In this document: positions 46,764 through 58,724 of the stretch, in pieces
Numbering within the stretch: position 1 is the first letter of the stretch
Layout of the letters: every line of letters starts with the position of its first letter
From: Trichaptum fuscoviolaceum
Lineage: Eukaryota > Basidiomycota > Agaricomycetes > Hymenochaetales > Trichaptaceae
Direction: 5' to 3'
Assembly: GCA_910574455.1 (NCBI GenBank)
Contig: CAJSYZ010000004.1
Location: 1,240,001 to 1,304,000 of the forward strand
DNA length: 64,000 nucleotides
Made by a program: the position numbers and the translations under genes
The notes under the pieces: model-generated
What the model was told of the DNA's origin: nothing
What the model saw: the letters and a program-made list of their open reading frames with translations, nothing else
Databases searched by the model: none

Positions 46764-47718
46764 CCTCACTGTTGTTGATAAAGACGTGGCCGATTTCTGA
46801 GCTGTGGCCAGGGATGGGGAAAGAGCAAGGGGTAGAAGGACATAACGCTGGCCTAGCTCGCTGAAATAGCACTAGGCGGAATGGTCGACATCATAGGAGT
46901 CCCCATCGATGACATAGTGCTCTAGGCTTACATACGCATCACCTGGGCGCTAATACGACGGCTTGCCACGAAGCACCCCATGTTCTATTCTGGTCAGACG
47001 GTGGTCGTTCAAGTTGTTGTTGCAGGAGTGCGGAGGAACTATTAGAGATTACATGCAATGTCATAGACAATGAGGATGAAGAAGTGGTTTCATAGTATTT
47101 TTGGCTACTTACCAGCGCTTGAAGGGGAGTTCGAGTTCTGCTGAGAGAATCAGGTGAAATTCAGAGAATCTTGGGCTTCATATCGACATTCGTGAGGCAC
47201 TTGAAGGCGGGGTTAGAAAGCGGGAACGAAGTACTTGAAGAGTGGGCGCACCGAAGCTACGTAGAAAGGCAGGGCAAACTTCAAAGTACTGTAGTCTGGA
47301 TAGAATTCAAGGAAGCAACTTGAGGTGGAATCTGCGAGTCCAAAGTAAACCTCGTAAGAGCCGCGATCGTCATCCTACTGTCGTTATCCTTTTCTCGATG
47401 GGACATGGTAGATTGTCAAAAGGTTTTGACGAGGTTTGATGAGCTTGCGTGCCATACTGTACTCGGCACCGTGACCAGATCGAGTCTCGTTCGGAGTTCG
47501 CCGAAGTTCTAATCAGACTCTTCAACGTCGGACAGAATAGCGAGCTACTGAAGACTAATTGCATACGAGAGCGGAAAAGACATACATATAAGTATTGAAA
47601 AATCCATGACGGTGAAAGCATCACATAGCTAAACACAAAAGGAACTGTAAAAATACACGTGTAACAAAAGAAATGAGAGAACGAGAAAAGGAACTTGAAG
47701 TTCTTCGGATGGACGAGC
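46764..47718. other. Intergenic, about 950 bases
   Basis: Promoter side of F-box copy 2 and 3' side of the coiled-coil gene. No gene recognised. Confidence 0.5.
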
Positions 47719-50494
47719 TTATTTCCAACCACGACCTATAGGAGCAGCATCTGCACTACCTATAGGAACACGGCGTGCACCCCCTTTGCTGACTCCCGTG
47801 GGCCTCGCAGAGGCTGCTAACGGCGCCTTTAACGGTATACCGGCGCGTGTCTTCTTTAGATTATTTTCCTTCTCCGTTTCCAACGCTGCTCTAACATTTT
47901 TTGCGCTGTTCGACTGTCCTTTCCCCTTATCTCGCTCACCGGACGTCCCTCTTGCAGAGCTATCCTTCTTGCCTTTGCCTTTGTTCACCATACGGATGTT
48001 CTTTTCTCGCAGAGGACTTTCATCTGAGGGGGAATCCTCGGTTTCGACTTCCAGGCCCAGCTCTTCTTCCAGGGACATGACGGTTCCGTATGACGGGATC
48101 GTAGGTATTTGCGCAGCATTGTCATCCGAACGCTCTGGCTCCTCATTCTCCAATTCCACTTCACTTCGGCCTTGCGCTGCTGCCTCCCCAGGGGAATTGC
48201 TTAGCATTAGAATCCGGCTCAATGGGCTTGGACGGGCAGGTGAGTAGGCATGTATCATATGCGGCGCGAAGGGTTTTGCCTTTGGGAAATGAAGAGGGAT
48301 AGGGGAAGCAGGCATCGACACTTGTGACGAGGATGCCACACCAGAACTAGACGAGGCGCCCTCGGTCGATGTGAAAGCGGGTGCTTGTAAGGGCTTGAAG
48401 GAGGATAGCAGCTCGGGTTGCGGTGGGATAGATGTCATAGGCGAAGGCGGCGGGAGGACAAATGCAGTTGGGACAATTAGGGAGGAGCCGGCTCTCGACG
48501 CTGCTAAGGTACTCGGGATGACCTCCGTCTCCATTGGCGGGATGATTTTGGGCTTCGCCGTAGACGCACCAAGAGAGACCCCATGCGTCTTCCTCGACAA
48601 GATCCCACGTCCTTTCTTAACTTTGCCCACTGCAAACGCTGGTTTTGCCGGGGACCGACAGTGCGCGGAAGCAGAGCCTGCTTTCGTTGAGGGTTTCTTC
48701 GGCGACTTGAATTTCTTGGTTTTCCGAGCAGATCGTTGAGGCGAGGCTTGAGGAGGTAACTCGAGAGGTTCTGCAGGTGCGTCGAAGTAGGCTCCGAGGC
48801 CTGAGCTTGGGCCTGCGGGCGGGTCATCGTCATGTAGGATGCCCATTTGTGATTTCCAAAGCCGCCGTTCGCGATGAAAGATTTGGCGTTCTTCCTTTGT
48901 AATATAAACAGATACTAGTCTTAGAGTTTGTGATAGATGGAGGATTCCCAGGTTACTTACCTCAAGCGCATCCTTCTCATCTTTGAGTCTTAATGCGGCC
49001 TCATCAACCTTCAAGCGAGCGCTGTCGAGCTCCTTTCGAAGCCTCTCAAGCACACTTCGGTCATCTGCGCGATTTGTAGGTCCAGCCTTCGCCGTATCAT
49101 CTTCGACAAAACGGCGAACAATGGCTTGCGCTTGATCGGCGTAGGTCCCAGATTGCTTCTGTACTTGTGCTTGTTCTATGCTCGCAATTAATCAGCGAAG
49201 ATCACTTACGTATAGTGATTGGAACTTACCAAGCTGCCGTCGCAGATCGATGATCGTATTTTGGAGCCGAAGCATCTCTTTACCCTGATCACGTTGGATG
49301 TTGTCGTCATTTGCTTTTGATGCTGGATGCGCCGCGGTAACTGCCTCCGCCGGGGGTTCTCCGGCAGGCGTGGTTGAGATAGGAGTTGATTCGCTGGTCA
49401 GGTATTTTATAGTGTCCCGAACCGAGTTCAGCAGCTTCTTCAAGTTCTCACTCGGACTTCCGGGCGCAGAGAGCGAAAATATATCCTCCATGGTGAAATG
49501 TGGATGCTGGGCCGCAACTTCCTGTCAAGTTTAGAAAAGAAAGAATGGCGTGTGCGTACCTGATCGTCCGTATCTTGCTCGCCACGATGCGTTGCACGAG
49601 CTAACTCGTTTGCAGCTGCCAGGACAACGTTCTTCAAATTTGCGTTCTCCTCAGCAAGAGCTTTTCTGGCTTCTTCAGCCTCCTCCAAAGCGTCCTCAAG
49701 CAGACTTCTCTCCCTCCCAACAATCTCTCCATCTCGCGCGCTTGCGACCGGGTTGGCCAGAGTCGACTTCACTGATAAGCCCGCTGCCGTTGATCCTAAC
49801 TTCACTTGCGCATCAGAGATCTTTGCCCACCGTTCGATCATTTTCTCCGTTTCCTTCTCTTTGCGCTTCAGCTCCGCTGTGTGCGTCTGCCGAACAGATT
49901 GAAGTGAGGACCTCGCTCGTTGGAGTTCTGCTGAAGTGGCCTTGTGTGCATATTCCGAGGCCTGAAGAGCTTTATTTGCACCTCTAAGATATCGGAATAG
50001 TTGGCGAAAGGCAAGTCGAATTATATAGGTAGAGAACTCACGCCAAACGCTGCTTGAAGAGGTTTGTGTCCCTTTCTGCGGATGCTAGCTTTTCTTCCGT
50101 CGTGCGGTGCATTGAAGAGAGTCGTTCATGTTCGTAAGATAGTGTTCGTAACTTCGTTGATAAGCTCTCCGTTCGAGCCATGTCATCCTGTATCATCCAT
50201 TTATTTTCTTCAACCAGCATGATAGACTCATGTAAAACGCACCATTCTTTGGCTCAGCATAGCAAGCAAGCACTTGACAGCCCTTTCCTCGTCTTCCTTC
50301 GAGGTCCCTTCCAACGAGAGCCCCGGTGGGCTAGAGAAACCATGAGCTTGAAGTTGCGAGTTCACATATTGCAGCGTTGACGTCGAGTTGATCGATGTAT
50401 TGGCTGAGCCATCGGATCCCGGAGAACCATATGAATATTCATTAATGTCATTATCACCCGCCCAATGTACGAGTTTTCGAGGGGTGCAAGCCAT
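47719..50494 (-). CDS. ADIP/SSX2IP-type coiled-coil protein
   Basis: Exons 50243-50494, 50042-50187, 49560-49983, 49230-49521, 48961-49175 and 47719-48894 join with correct phases to 834 residues. The N-terminus shows the afadin/alpha-actinin-binding (ADIP) pattern: RKLVHWA, LQYVNSQLQAHGF, GLSLEG, KCLLAMLSQRM, then RTLSYEHERLSSMHRTTEEK. Long coiled coils follow (ELQRARSSLQ, LLEDALEEAEEARKALAEE, RLRKELDSARLKVDEAALRL). The C-terminal half is Ser/Pro/Lys-rich and disordered, with KKTKKFKSPKKPS. Animal members sit at centrosomes and adherens junctions; fungal relatives have been linked to the spindle-pole kinase NIMA, so a microtubule-organising role is a reasonable inference. A start 21 bases further upstream (MVQLQKA) is possible. 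Confidence 0.82.
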
Positions 50495-51548
50495 AGCCTT
50501 CTGAAGTTGAACCAAGTTGGTGCGACGCGATCACAATCGTGTAATTATCTCGAGTCTTCCCTATTGTAGATCAAGTGTTGTACAGATTGTACAGAGTGAG
50601 ATCATTCGCGTTGTCAAAAAGTTGGTACTGGCAGCAAAAGCGTTGAAAGCTTTGTAGCGACACGCCTAACGCGTCTTGGACGCGTCTCTGCACGTGATAC
50701 TGATAAACTTACGTAGTAAGTAGCTTACGGCTGGCTTAAGACTAACTTCAAGTTGTTGAACAGAAAGTTCTATTGAGTTGCCTCGTTGCACAGACCAGCA
50801 TGGTCGACTTTTCTTCATTCCGATCTCGACAGGCCAAGTCTCGAAATTCCAAAGGTTTGGCAGCTACCTTATGGCCTTTTAAGTGCTATACGCAAGATCT
50901 TCTTCGTGGATCTTCGGACCGCGGATGTAAAGAGACACTTCTCAGGGCGCCTGATCGATTTTGATCGTTGCTATCTTTGAAATGAACTCGTGTTGGGATG
51001 AGGAATGAAGGGCATTTGATATCCTGCTGATCTTGCTTTCAGTTACTTCTCCTTAATGATGCCTTTGGCTACCCTACTCATCGGCGATGAACTCAAATGC
51101 TTATGAACCCAGCAAGCTTGGGGGATGTTGGTTAAGAGGAGGGACGCTGTTTATTTCTTTTCAAGTTGCCGATGCTGGGAATTGCTGTGAGAAAAGAATG
51201 CAGTCTCACCTCCCATGAAGAGGCAAAGAAGCAGGAATTGCTTCAGAATCTCAGCTTCGTGGCCTCCAGATCTGTCGGAATTGTATCGTAACAATATCAC
51301 CGCTTCCTCTGTTCTGGAAGTCATCTGTCCCGACGGCAAAGATGATTGGCGCGGGTTGCCCCACGACCTATTGAATAGAAATAGACTTAACCAAAGTCCC
51401 AGACATCTCAGTACATGTGTCAAAGCTTCCTTTATCTTTTTCGTTCTTCCCTTTTCTCTTCTCTTCGACGTCCGTTCTACTCTTATAACAGCTACCCATC
51501 TCCGAAGCACCGCAGAGTTGATGCTCTCTTTTCCCCATTTCCCTTCCC
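50495..51548. other. Divergent promoter region between ADIP-type and DUF6533 genes
   Basis: 1.05 kb. Short frames at 50773-50980 show no family motif. It must contain the promoters of both divergent genes. Confidence 0.5.
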
Positions 51549-53588
51549 ATGTCTGAGCTCGGACTACCCCCGAACTTGAGTCCAGCTGAGCTGCTGCAGG
51601 TTGGCGAGGATATCTATTCAGCGTTTCGCAATACGAAGTATCTTGGGGTGGCGTCCTTTGCTTTGGTTTTGTATGACTATTTAACTTGCCTAGACCAGGA
51701 GGTGCGACTCCCCTCTTCCTGCCCTGATATCGTCTACGACTGATCACCGAACAGATTGAGTTCTTCTGGAAAGGAAAATGGACGTTGACGAGGGTGCTGT
51801 ATTTCTTGGTGATTGGATATTTGAGGCTTTGGAGCAAGTGTCTAACTTATGTCGCGTCAAAAGAATCGTTATATGCCTCCATGGGTTTTTGTGTAAGTCG
51901 GCTATAACTGTATTGCTTGATTTAGCTAATCTCTAAGACATACAGCCTTCAATCGTCTTGTGCGCACCTGTTCCAACCGTAAAAAGGAAACGTACTAATG
52001 ATCGACTACATCACAGATTACTTTGAGAGGAACACGTCTTTAGGAGTAAGTTTGATTGCCTTTCTTAAGCTTTTCTTTTCTTAGCTAACATCTGATACTC
52101 CTGTAGTTGTGAGTACATTGCATCAAATCATCAAACGAGGCTGTGCCAACAAAGCTCGTTCGCAGCTGTACTGCGGCGATCAGGACGACAACAGCCTTTG
52201 AGGTTCTGGGGATGTTCGTTGTCGAAGGTACGTTTCCATCATTCTTCTCTGTATTATCTGAGCATTTGATCTGACGGATCATTGTTAGCTGTGCTGGTGG
52301 CGAGGGTTTACTACCTATGGTCGCACGCTCGAGGGGTTCAGCATATGATATGTGTAGCTTGGGGACTTTGTGTGTGTGTTGCGATCGGCTTCGCTGCGAA
52401 GGCTATACAGGCAAGATACAGATAATATTACTAGAAGTTGGACTAATATGGCCATCTTTGTCTCCTTGTGATCCATAGGGACTACAAGGATCTCGTCTTC
52501 CAGGTTTGCACCAGTTTCCTATGCCTTCTGGATCTGCTCTAGATGACTAATAGATGCACCTAGGAGGCACAAATCCCACTGGATGCTTCAACACCGGAAG
52601 GGGTTTATACTGGCGTGAGTCGCATGTGCTCTGCGGGGAACTTACGTGCCAATACTTACCGTTTCTGATACTGTACTTCAGCCATCTTCCTTCCCACGTT
52701 CGTGAGTGCCAAGAACAAGGTCGACGGTGGTTATGTGCTGTCCCTGACGTCTTCCCGCTCCTTTTCCTTCGTGACGCAGATCATTCAAAGTATGTGTTTC
52801 AGTCAAACGACTTCGACGAACACCATGACACTGACACCGACGCTCTATCCAGCTCTTCTTTTCGTTTCGACGCTTCTCCGAATTGCAGGCCTGCGCGCGG
52901 GTGAGAACAAGCCTCTGATCAATCGGTTGCTTCGCGAGTAAGTACTCCTCGTCTCTTGTTCTTGTCTCGCTTACTAATTTACGCAGTGGTGGCTTCTTCT
53001 ATCTCGTCGTCTGTTGTAAGTAACGAATTCTGGAGTAGTTGGGAATTATTCTGATAATACTGTAGTATCTGTTGGGTTTACTGGCGTTGGAAGTGTGCTT
53101 CTCCAGCATCCGATCGTGAGCGCATTTGCATCTACTCTATGCTTACACCTGACACAAAAACGTGTTAGGTTTCATTTCCTGCTCTCTTATCCAAGTAAGT
53201 ATTTTCAGTGTCCTATCTATCCATCCACTAACTTTTCCCTCCCAGCTCTATCCTTGCAATACATTCCATTTGTGCATCCCATCTCATCCTGAGCATCCAC
53301 TCCCTCGCAAAAACGATGGGAAGCAGCCCTAAATTTCTGCTCTCGAACATCGAAATCAGCCGGGTGAACTGGCGCAAGGGGTCGAACGACAACGAGCTCG
53401 TCGTCGAGATCAACATGGACGAGCGCGATGGCGTGGAGCCTTCAGAACTGATCAACTTGGACCCGCTTGCGAGCTACAAGGCGAAGAGTTTCAGAGGCGC
53501 CGCTCGGGCACATCGAAAGCGTGATCTTGAGGCCAACCAGATGCAAGTAGTGGCGGAAGTCCCATACCTTTCCTACGAAGGTTCATGA
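51549..53588 (+). CDS. DUF6533-domain integral membrane protein
   Basis: A gene of about ten exons. Clear exons are 51549-51701, 51755-51808 and 51864-51892, giving VASFALVLYDYLTCLDQEIEFFWK, given only for position, TLTRVLYFL and NRYMPPWVF: the DUF6533 signature of a Tyr-Asp-x-Leu...Asp-Gln-Glu helix followed by N-R-Y. Later segments are FVVEAVLVARVYYLWSH, LYPALLFVSTLLRIAG, then RLLRDGGFFYLVV (joined across an intron near 52940), VGFTGVGSVLLQHPI and AIHSICASHLILSIHSLA, all hydrophobic and typical of the seven-helix layout. It ends in a soluble ~90-residue tail to 53588. Middle exon borders (51946-52230 and 52660-52800) are uncertain. The function of the family is unknown; receptor-like topology is inference. 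Confidence 0.78.
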
Positions 53589-54115
53589 CGGATTATGCCC
53601 TTTCTTCTGGCTCCTTTCGTTTCCAATCCACTTTTTTTTCTACGCCCCGAAAACGATATTATGTACTATCATAAACAAATCATGTATACCTACGACCTGC
53701 CTAATCCCCCCAAATGACCATGATTGCACTGGTTGCATCGACATAGAATCCGATTGACTCTGTTAAATATGAATCGTTGTGCAACATTGCAATTAAATAT
53801 AGTCCATATGTCGTACATGATTGGTCAAGAAACGTTAATTAGCGTTACAGATAATCGACTGTTATGAACTGGCTCCAGGAACAACGAACCGAACAAAGGA
53901 GACTAGAAATCGAAGCGAAGCCCGGAGGCCCATATTAATTATTGACTACGTCTGTGTAATTGAAACACGCTTCGATCCAGAAAGGTACAATGCGAATTGG
54001 ATGGGAACAAAAAGTGGGTGATGTTGCAGTATGATATAGTACATGTGATGCGGGGAAGTGATGAGCAAAGGGACGGAGGATAGGATGGTGGAGTGCAATG
54101 CGATGAAGGAATGCG
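53589..54115. other. Convergent intergenic region
   Basis: AT-rich 3' flank shared by the DUF6533 gene and the zinc-module gene. No gene seen. Confidence 0.5.
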
Positions 54116-55563
54116 TTATGATCGAGAAAGAGGTTCAGACGGTGGAGGTGATACACGGAAGCTGTCGAAGCTACCCCCCATCGTGTTGGCGCCCCCGTCA
54201 ATGCCGTTGCCGGGAGGATATGTCGCGACGACCCATGTAGCCTCCTTGAGCTGACTCCAGCTCCAGGACCGCAAGCTCTCGGGTGTGATTGGGGAAAGTT
54301 CCCGAGTAAGTCGACGCCGCGACCGCTTATAATATTCCTCTAGCACGATGTCGGGTTCGCGGACGGGTGTGGACGTGGGCGTCTCGAGGGGAGGGGTAAG
54401 TTCGGGCATTGGGGAAGAAGTGAGTAGTTCGGCCTCCGGGGACTCTTCCTTGACCATGACGACGTCCTTGTCGGGCGTTAGAGCTGGCGTGGTGTCCGCG
54501 TCTTTCTTTCGGGATCTGAGTCCCCTGGTACTTCTCAGCTCTGAGGACGCCTGCGTGTTCTTCGACAGAGTCGATCGTTTCTTCTGTCGGAGGCAGACGA
54601 GTCAGCGATGAGGAACGGGAGAATCACAGAAAGGAGGTGCAAAGGGAGAGTGTGGGGGAAGGTTAGACAGACAGTTTAGAATCGGGGAGCACACGACATA
54701 GCAGGTTTCCTAACCGCCAACGCGGTTCCCAGTTATGATCGACGGCTCGCTGCTTTCCGAGATGTCCCCCGATACGCCCTTCTCATTCCAAGTCCTCCCC
54801 ACGCATCCCTGGCCGCCCCTCAGAAGGAGATGCGAAAGAGTGTGGGGGAAGGCCTTACAGACAGCCCAGCGTCGATAGCCAATACTCGGCGAGCACATGA
54901 CATAGCAGCGTTCCCTAACCGCCGACATGGTACTCAGTTATGATCGACGGTTCCGAGATGTCTCCCGTTACGACCTTTCAAACCAAATACTCCGCCGCCC
55001 CTCATAATGAGGTGCGAAGGAGAATGTGGGGGCTGCTAGACTAACAGCCCCAGCGTCATCAGCCAAGAATCGACGAGAACACGAAGAGCAGTAGTTTTCA
55101 GATATGATCGACGGCTCACTGCTTTCCGGGCCGTCCCCCCAATACACCGTCCTCATCCCAACTCATCCCCAAGCATCCCCGGCCTCCCCTTCGCAGTCTC
55201 TACACGGAATACAAGAACACACACCTTTTCTGCAGACTTTCCCGACGCCAACCCCTGCTTGATCGCACTCATGGGCCGCTTCGTACAGCGCTCGATGTGC
55301 CGTTGCCAGTGAAAGGGGTCATAAGTGCTCTTCATCGATAACTTGATATGCGTTCCGCAGCGCTTACACCGCACGTCAATGGGTCCAAGGACGTCGACGT
55401 TTGGGTCTGCCCTGAGTTTCTGCTCGCGAAGCGCTGACCTCTGCGATGACTGACTCAGCCGCGCCGCCGCGCTAAATTAGGGTGTCTGTGAGCTCGAAGG
55501 GCGCATTGAATAGCACGCAAAAAAAACTCACGACAAGGAAGATGCTGCACCGCCCTTTGCCAT
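54116..55563 (-). CDS. Single C2HC-module protein (C-x2-C-x19-H-x3-C)
   Basis: Exons 55532-55563, 55225-55471 and 54116-54583 join in frame to 248 residues. Exon 2 carries one putative zinc module, VRCKRCGTHIKL...WQRHIERC, with spacing C-x2-C-x19-H-x3-C. Exon 3 is basic then Ser/Pro/Glu-rich (KKRSTLSKN, SSPMPELTPPLETP), probably disordered. The same module occurs three times in the neighbour at 56340-58211, with the same Trp/Tyr framework (Y-x4-W-x2-H), so the two genes are related. Intron 2 is 641 bases, ten times the local norm, and is filled by a tandem repeat. A nucleic-acid or protein-binding role is inferred from the zinc-ligand pattern only. Confidence 0.65.
54634..55195 (+). repeat. 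Three tandem ~185-190 bp repeats inside an intron
   Basis: Units start near 54634, 54826 and 55009. Each carries, in order, GGTGC(A/G)AA, GTGTGGGGG, a short CAGCCC-type block, GACATAGCAG or an equivalent, AGTTATGATCGACGG, a TTCCGAGATGTCTCCC-like block and GCATCCCTGGCCGCCCCTC. Units are diverged, so the array is old. It lies within intron 2 of the gene at 54116-55563. Confidence 0.8.
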
Positions 55564-56339
55564 TATTTCTGAGTCTGATTCTGTATTACTGAGAGTGATT
55601 TTGAGCGATGGGGGGAACGAAATGGGTGGGGGGAAGAAGGGGCTCACCTCTGTGAACGACTGGGCTGCTCGCGACCTCGCCCGTTGTGCAGCGCTCGCTG
55701 TGGGACGGGGGGAAATGCGTGAGGGGTGTGAGCTGGAGGGGGGAAGGCAGGAACATACATAATCCACCCTTTCGGCGCGTGTGCGACGCTCTGTCTCCTG
55801 TCTTTGTCGATGGAAACGAGGGGGGGAAGACAATCAGCGATTGGCCGTGGGCGCCTGTGTGTGCTTTGGCGGCACGGACTCACTGTGTTTTTGTGGGCGT
55901 GCTGGCGGTATATGAAGAGGGGGGAAGTGCTGCGGGGCTCATGCCGGAGTGCGTTTTTATATCGGGCGCAAGGGGCGTGGTGAGCAAGGGGAAGGCAGCA
56001 GAAGAGGGCACTCGCTTTGGCCTGTGGCTAAGTGCCAGTCACGGTAAGTCCTTCGCGTGGAGTGAGCGCGTCGGTTCCTGCCGGTCTTGCCGAGCCCAGA
56101 CACCCCTTGGGCAGTGCACTCTGCATCACTAGCGACCCACAAGCATGTATGTAATTGCGCATATCCTACGACACAGGTATATACGGGAGGGGGGAACAGT
56201 ATAAGGACCGTGTAAGTAGCAAACGACACAACGGATGGACACAGAGATCGATCACTTCGAGTGAGAAAGAAGGTGGAAACCAAGAATAGAATAATCGGTC
56301 AAGGAGCGCGAGATCATTGGGGGATCAAGGGTGTAGATA
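55564..56339. other. Intergenic between the two zinc-module genes
   Basis: GC-rich with GGGGGAA and CCCCC tracts and many overlapping frames on both strands. No gene is supported; this is promoter of the single-module gene and 3' flank of the triple-module gene. Confidence 0.45.
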
Positions 56340-58211
56340 CTATGAAGACGATGTATTAGATGAAGACCAAAGCCCCTCCGCAAAGCCCCGCTTGAAGGTC
56401 TGCCACGGTAACCAAAACCAGCCCCACGGACCGGAAGGCTTTTCGTCCGAAGGGACGTAAGATTCCGTCCGCTGCCGAATGGCCGGAGTAGCCTCGTCGA
56501 GGTCGCCGTCTCCTTCTTCTCGCGCACGTTTCTGGCCGGTCGACGGCCGGGGAGTCGGGTTCGGTGCTGATTGATTAACGAAGGTCGCTTCCGTGGACGT
56601 GGTAGACGGAGGGGGTCGTGCTTTAGGTGAGGCGGGAGGGTTTAAAGATGAGGATGGGGCATTGACATCCGGTGGTAGCACACAGGTGATCTTGTGGTCT
56701 TTCCAATTTCGTAGGTCGTATGGAATGCTCCCTGACAGCACTACGGATGAGTCACATACTTTGCATGTAACTCGGTTTACAGTAAAGTCCTTCGCCTGGG
56801 CGTCGTTCACAAGTTGTAGTTTCCGCTCCGCCTCCTGGACACGGCTGCTCGGAGCATCACTGTAAAGGTCGTCAGAAACGTACCACCTTCAGTCATATAT
56901 GGAACTCACGGCCTACGACCATGCACCCTCTCCGAATGCCTTAACCACCTCCCCAGCGAATACTTCGTCGTAGTCCCAAGTTTTACCCACTTCTGACACG
57001 GTTCACAAAAGACCTCACTTTCCCGCACCTCGCCCGTGAGTTCGTCCAGTTCCAGCGCTTGTTTTCGTTCTTCGAGCTTTAGTCTGGCATTTGTGCCGGT
57101 AAGTGACGAAGCGGACATCGATACTTCGGAAGCCGATATGGAAGGTGCTACGGATGATGCATCATCATCTTCTAGATCACTGGCTGCGCTCTTGTCCTGA
57201 GGCCGCTGCGATCGTTTGCGCGGTTTCCTGTACGCACGTGGATTTAGTCATTTTAACCATACGGACGGGAGGGGGGAAGCAAATACCCCGGTGAACATAG
57301 GAGCTTGTGTGTCTTCCATGCCGCGAGAGCATATTTCTGAGTCGAATGTAGTTTGAGCCACTTCTCGCACGTTTTGCAGAGGACTCGATGCGGCTCAACA
57401 TCCGCAACGTCCGGGTGGTTCTGAAAGTAAGCAAGGCGCTCGGCTTCGGTGGTACGAGCTGCCCTGGCCTTTTCAGATACATCGGAAGGAGGGGGCGCGC
57501 CGAAGTCGCTCTCGGGAGTTTTGAACCGGTGCCTACAATTACGCTTCGATCAGTACCTTGAAAGAATCTAATAACCAGTACAAACTTGGCGCGGTTCGCT
57601 AAGACGAGCTTGGACGTAACTGACGACAGCGACTTCTCGCCTCGACTGGGGGATGCAGGGGATGCGGAGAAGGCAGGAATGTCAGTTGACGAGGTGCGAT
57701 CATGAGAGATAGGTAATTTTCTCGAGATAGGGTCCTTCGAGCTCGACGCCTTTGACTTCGGTCGCGGCGCAGGCCCTGGAAGACTGTGCAACGAGTCAAA
57801 TAATTAGACATATCCTAACGCAGAGTGTACAGCATACTCAAGGGAGTCAACGCGCTTGTGGTTTGTACTACGGGTTTCCGCAGGAGGCCTCTGATTTACC
57901 CGGTAGATTTGGTCAGTTGCCTAGCTACAAGAAGAATGACATAGGTACTAACAGAGGCCGATGCGCTCACAGACGCCCCTCCCTCACTGTCGCTGCCCCC
58001 TGAAGCGTCCGAAGCTCTGCAAGGCAGTCCCTTCAATATCACTGTAGCTTATTTGGTATCCGAATACGAGGTCTCACTTGACTTTGCCGTCGTTCTCGGT
58101 TATCGTACCGCGCCTCTTCTGTGCATTCGAGTCAGCAGCTGTAAGACGATAAATGTACAATGTTGCTGACCCGACGGTTGGCATAAGTGACTTTGACTTT
58201 TGGCCTTTCAT
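56340..58211 (-). CDS. Triple C2HC-module protein
   Basis: Exons 58078-58211, 57900-58016, 57586-57783, 57287-57532, 56910-57227 and 56340-56859 join with matching phases to 510 residues. Three copies of a module are seen: CKTCEKWLKL...WKTHKLLC, CEPCQKWVKL...WLRHSERVH and CKVCDSSVVL...WKDHKITC, each C-x2-C-x19-H-x3/4-C or H. Strongly conserved are a Lys/Leu after the second Cys pair, a Tyr and the Trp three residues before the His. Modules are joined by Ser/Glu-rich basic linkers (KPRKRSQRPQDK, AERLAYFQNHPDV). Each module falls on its own exon, so the gene likely grew by exon duplication. The pattern looks like a zinc-binding domain, possibly BED-like; function is not known. Start MKGQKSKS is the first ATG of an open first exon. 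Confidence 0.7.
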
Positions 58212-58724
58212 GACAAAAGGTTAATAGATGTCGAATTGCAGAGTATACTCATCCCACCTTTCCGGTGAGCCGCTACCAAGTGCATCCATAGCTATCGTGG
58301 TACTTCAAGAGACAGCAGGGAGGAGTCTCACGTGCAGATGCCTTTTTTGTCGCGTTTGTTGTAAGGTTCTGAAGGATGTGTGCAGTGGTTGCTCGAAGGT
58401 CTTGACTGAAAAGCGATACGGTATCACGGTACGCGGTAGCGTGTGTTTCTCACGGATGCTTCGAGCTGTGGGGCGTTTCCTAATCAAGACTGGGTCCCGA
58501 TTTAGACTAATAGGGTCTGTAATTTGGGTTAGTGCTTAGAGACGTAACGTCAATTGGCGATGCCTTGCAGCTCTTCCTCTTGCTTTCATAGGTCTGTGCT
58601 GTCTATATATTATACTCAGCCTCTCCCTGCACGCTCAAAACAGGACGCACTGTAACTAATTAACTACAAGGGTGACAATCTCTCAAGCTCCGCCCTTGCG
58701 CTCAACAAAATTTAAGGGGCTGAG
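58212..58724. other. Divergent promoter region
   Basis: About 510 bases between the triple-module gene and dolichyl-diphosphatase. The frames seen are not convincing. Confidence 0.5.

Noticed and set aside
51151..51837. 228-codon minus-strand frame
   Set aside because: It overlaps the start exons of the DUF6533 gene on the other strand and its translation has no family pattern; an antisense shadow.
55564..56300. Coding frames of 90-150 codons on both strands between the zinc-module genes
   Set aside because: High GC removes stops by chance; translations are low complexity and lack motifs.
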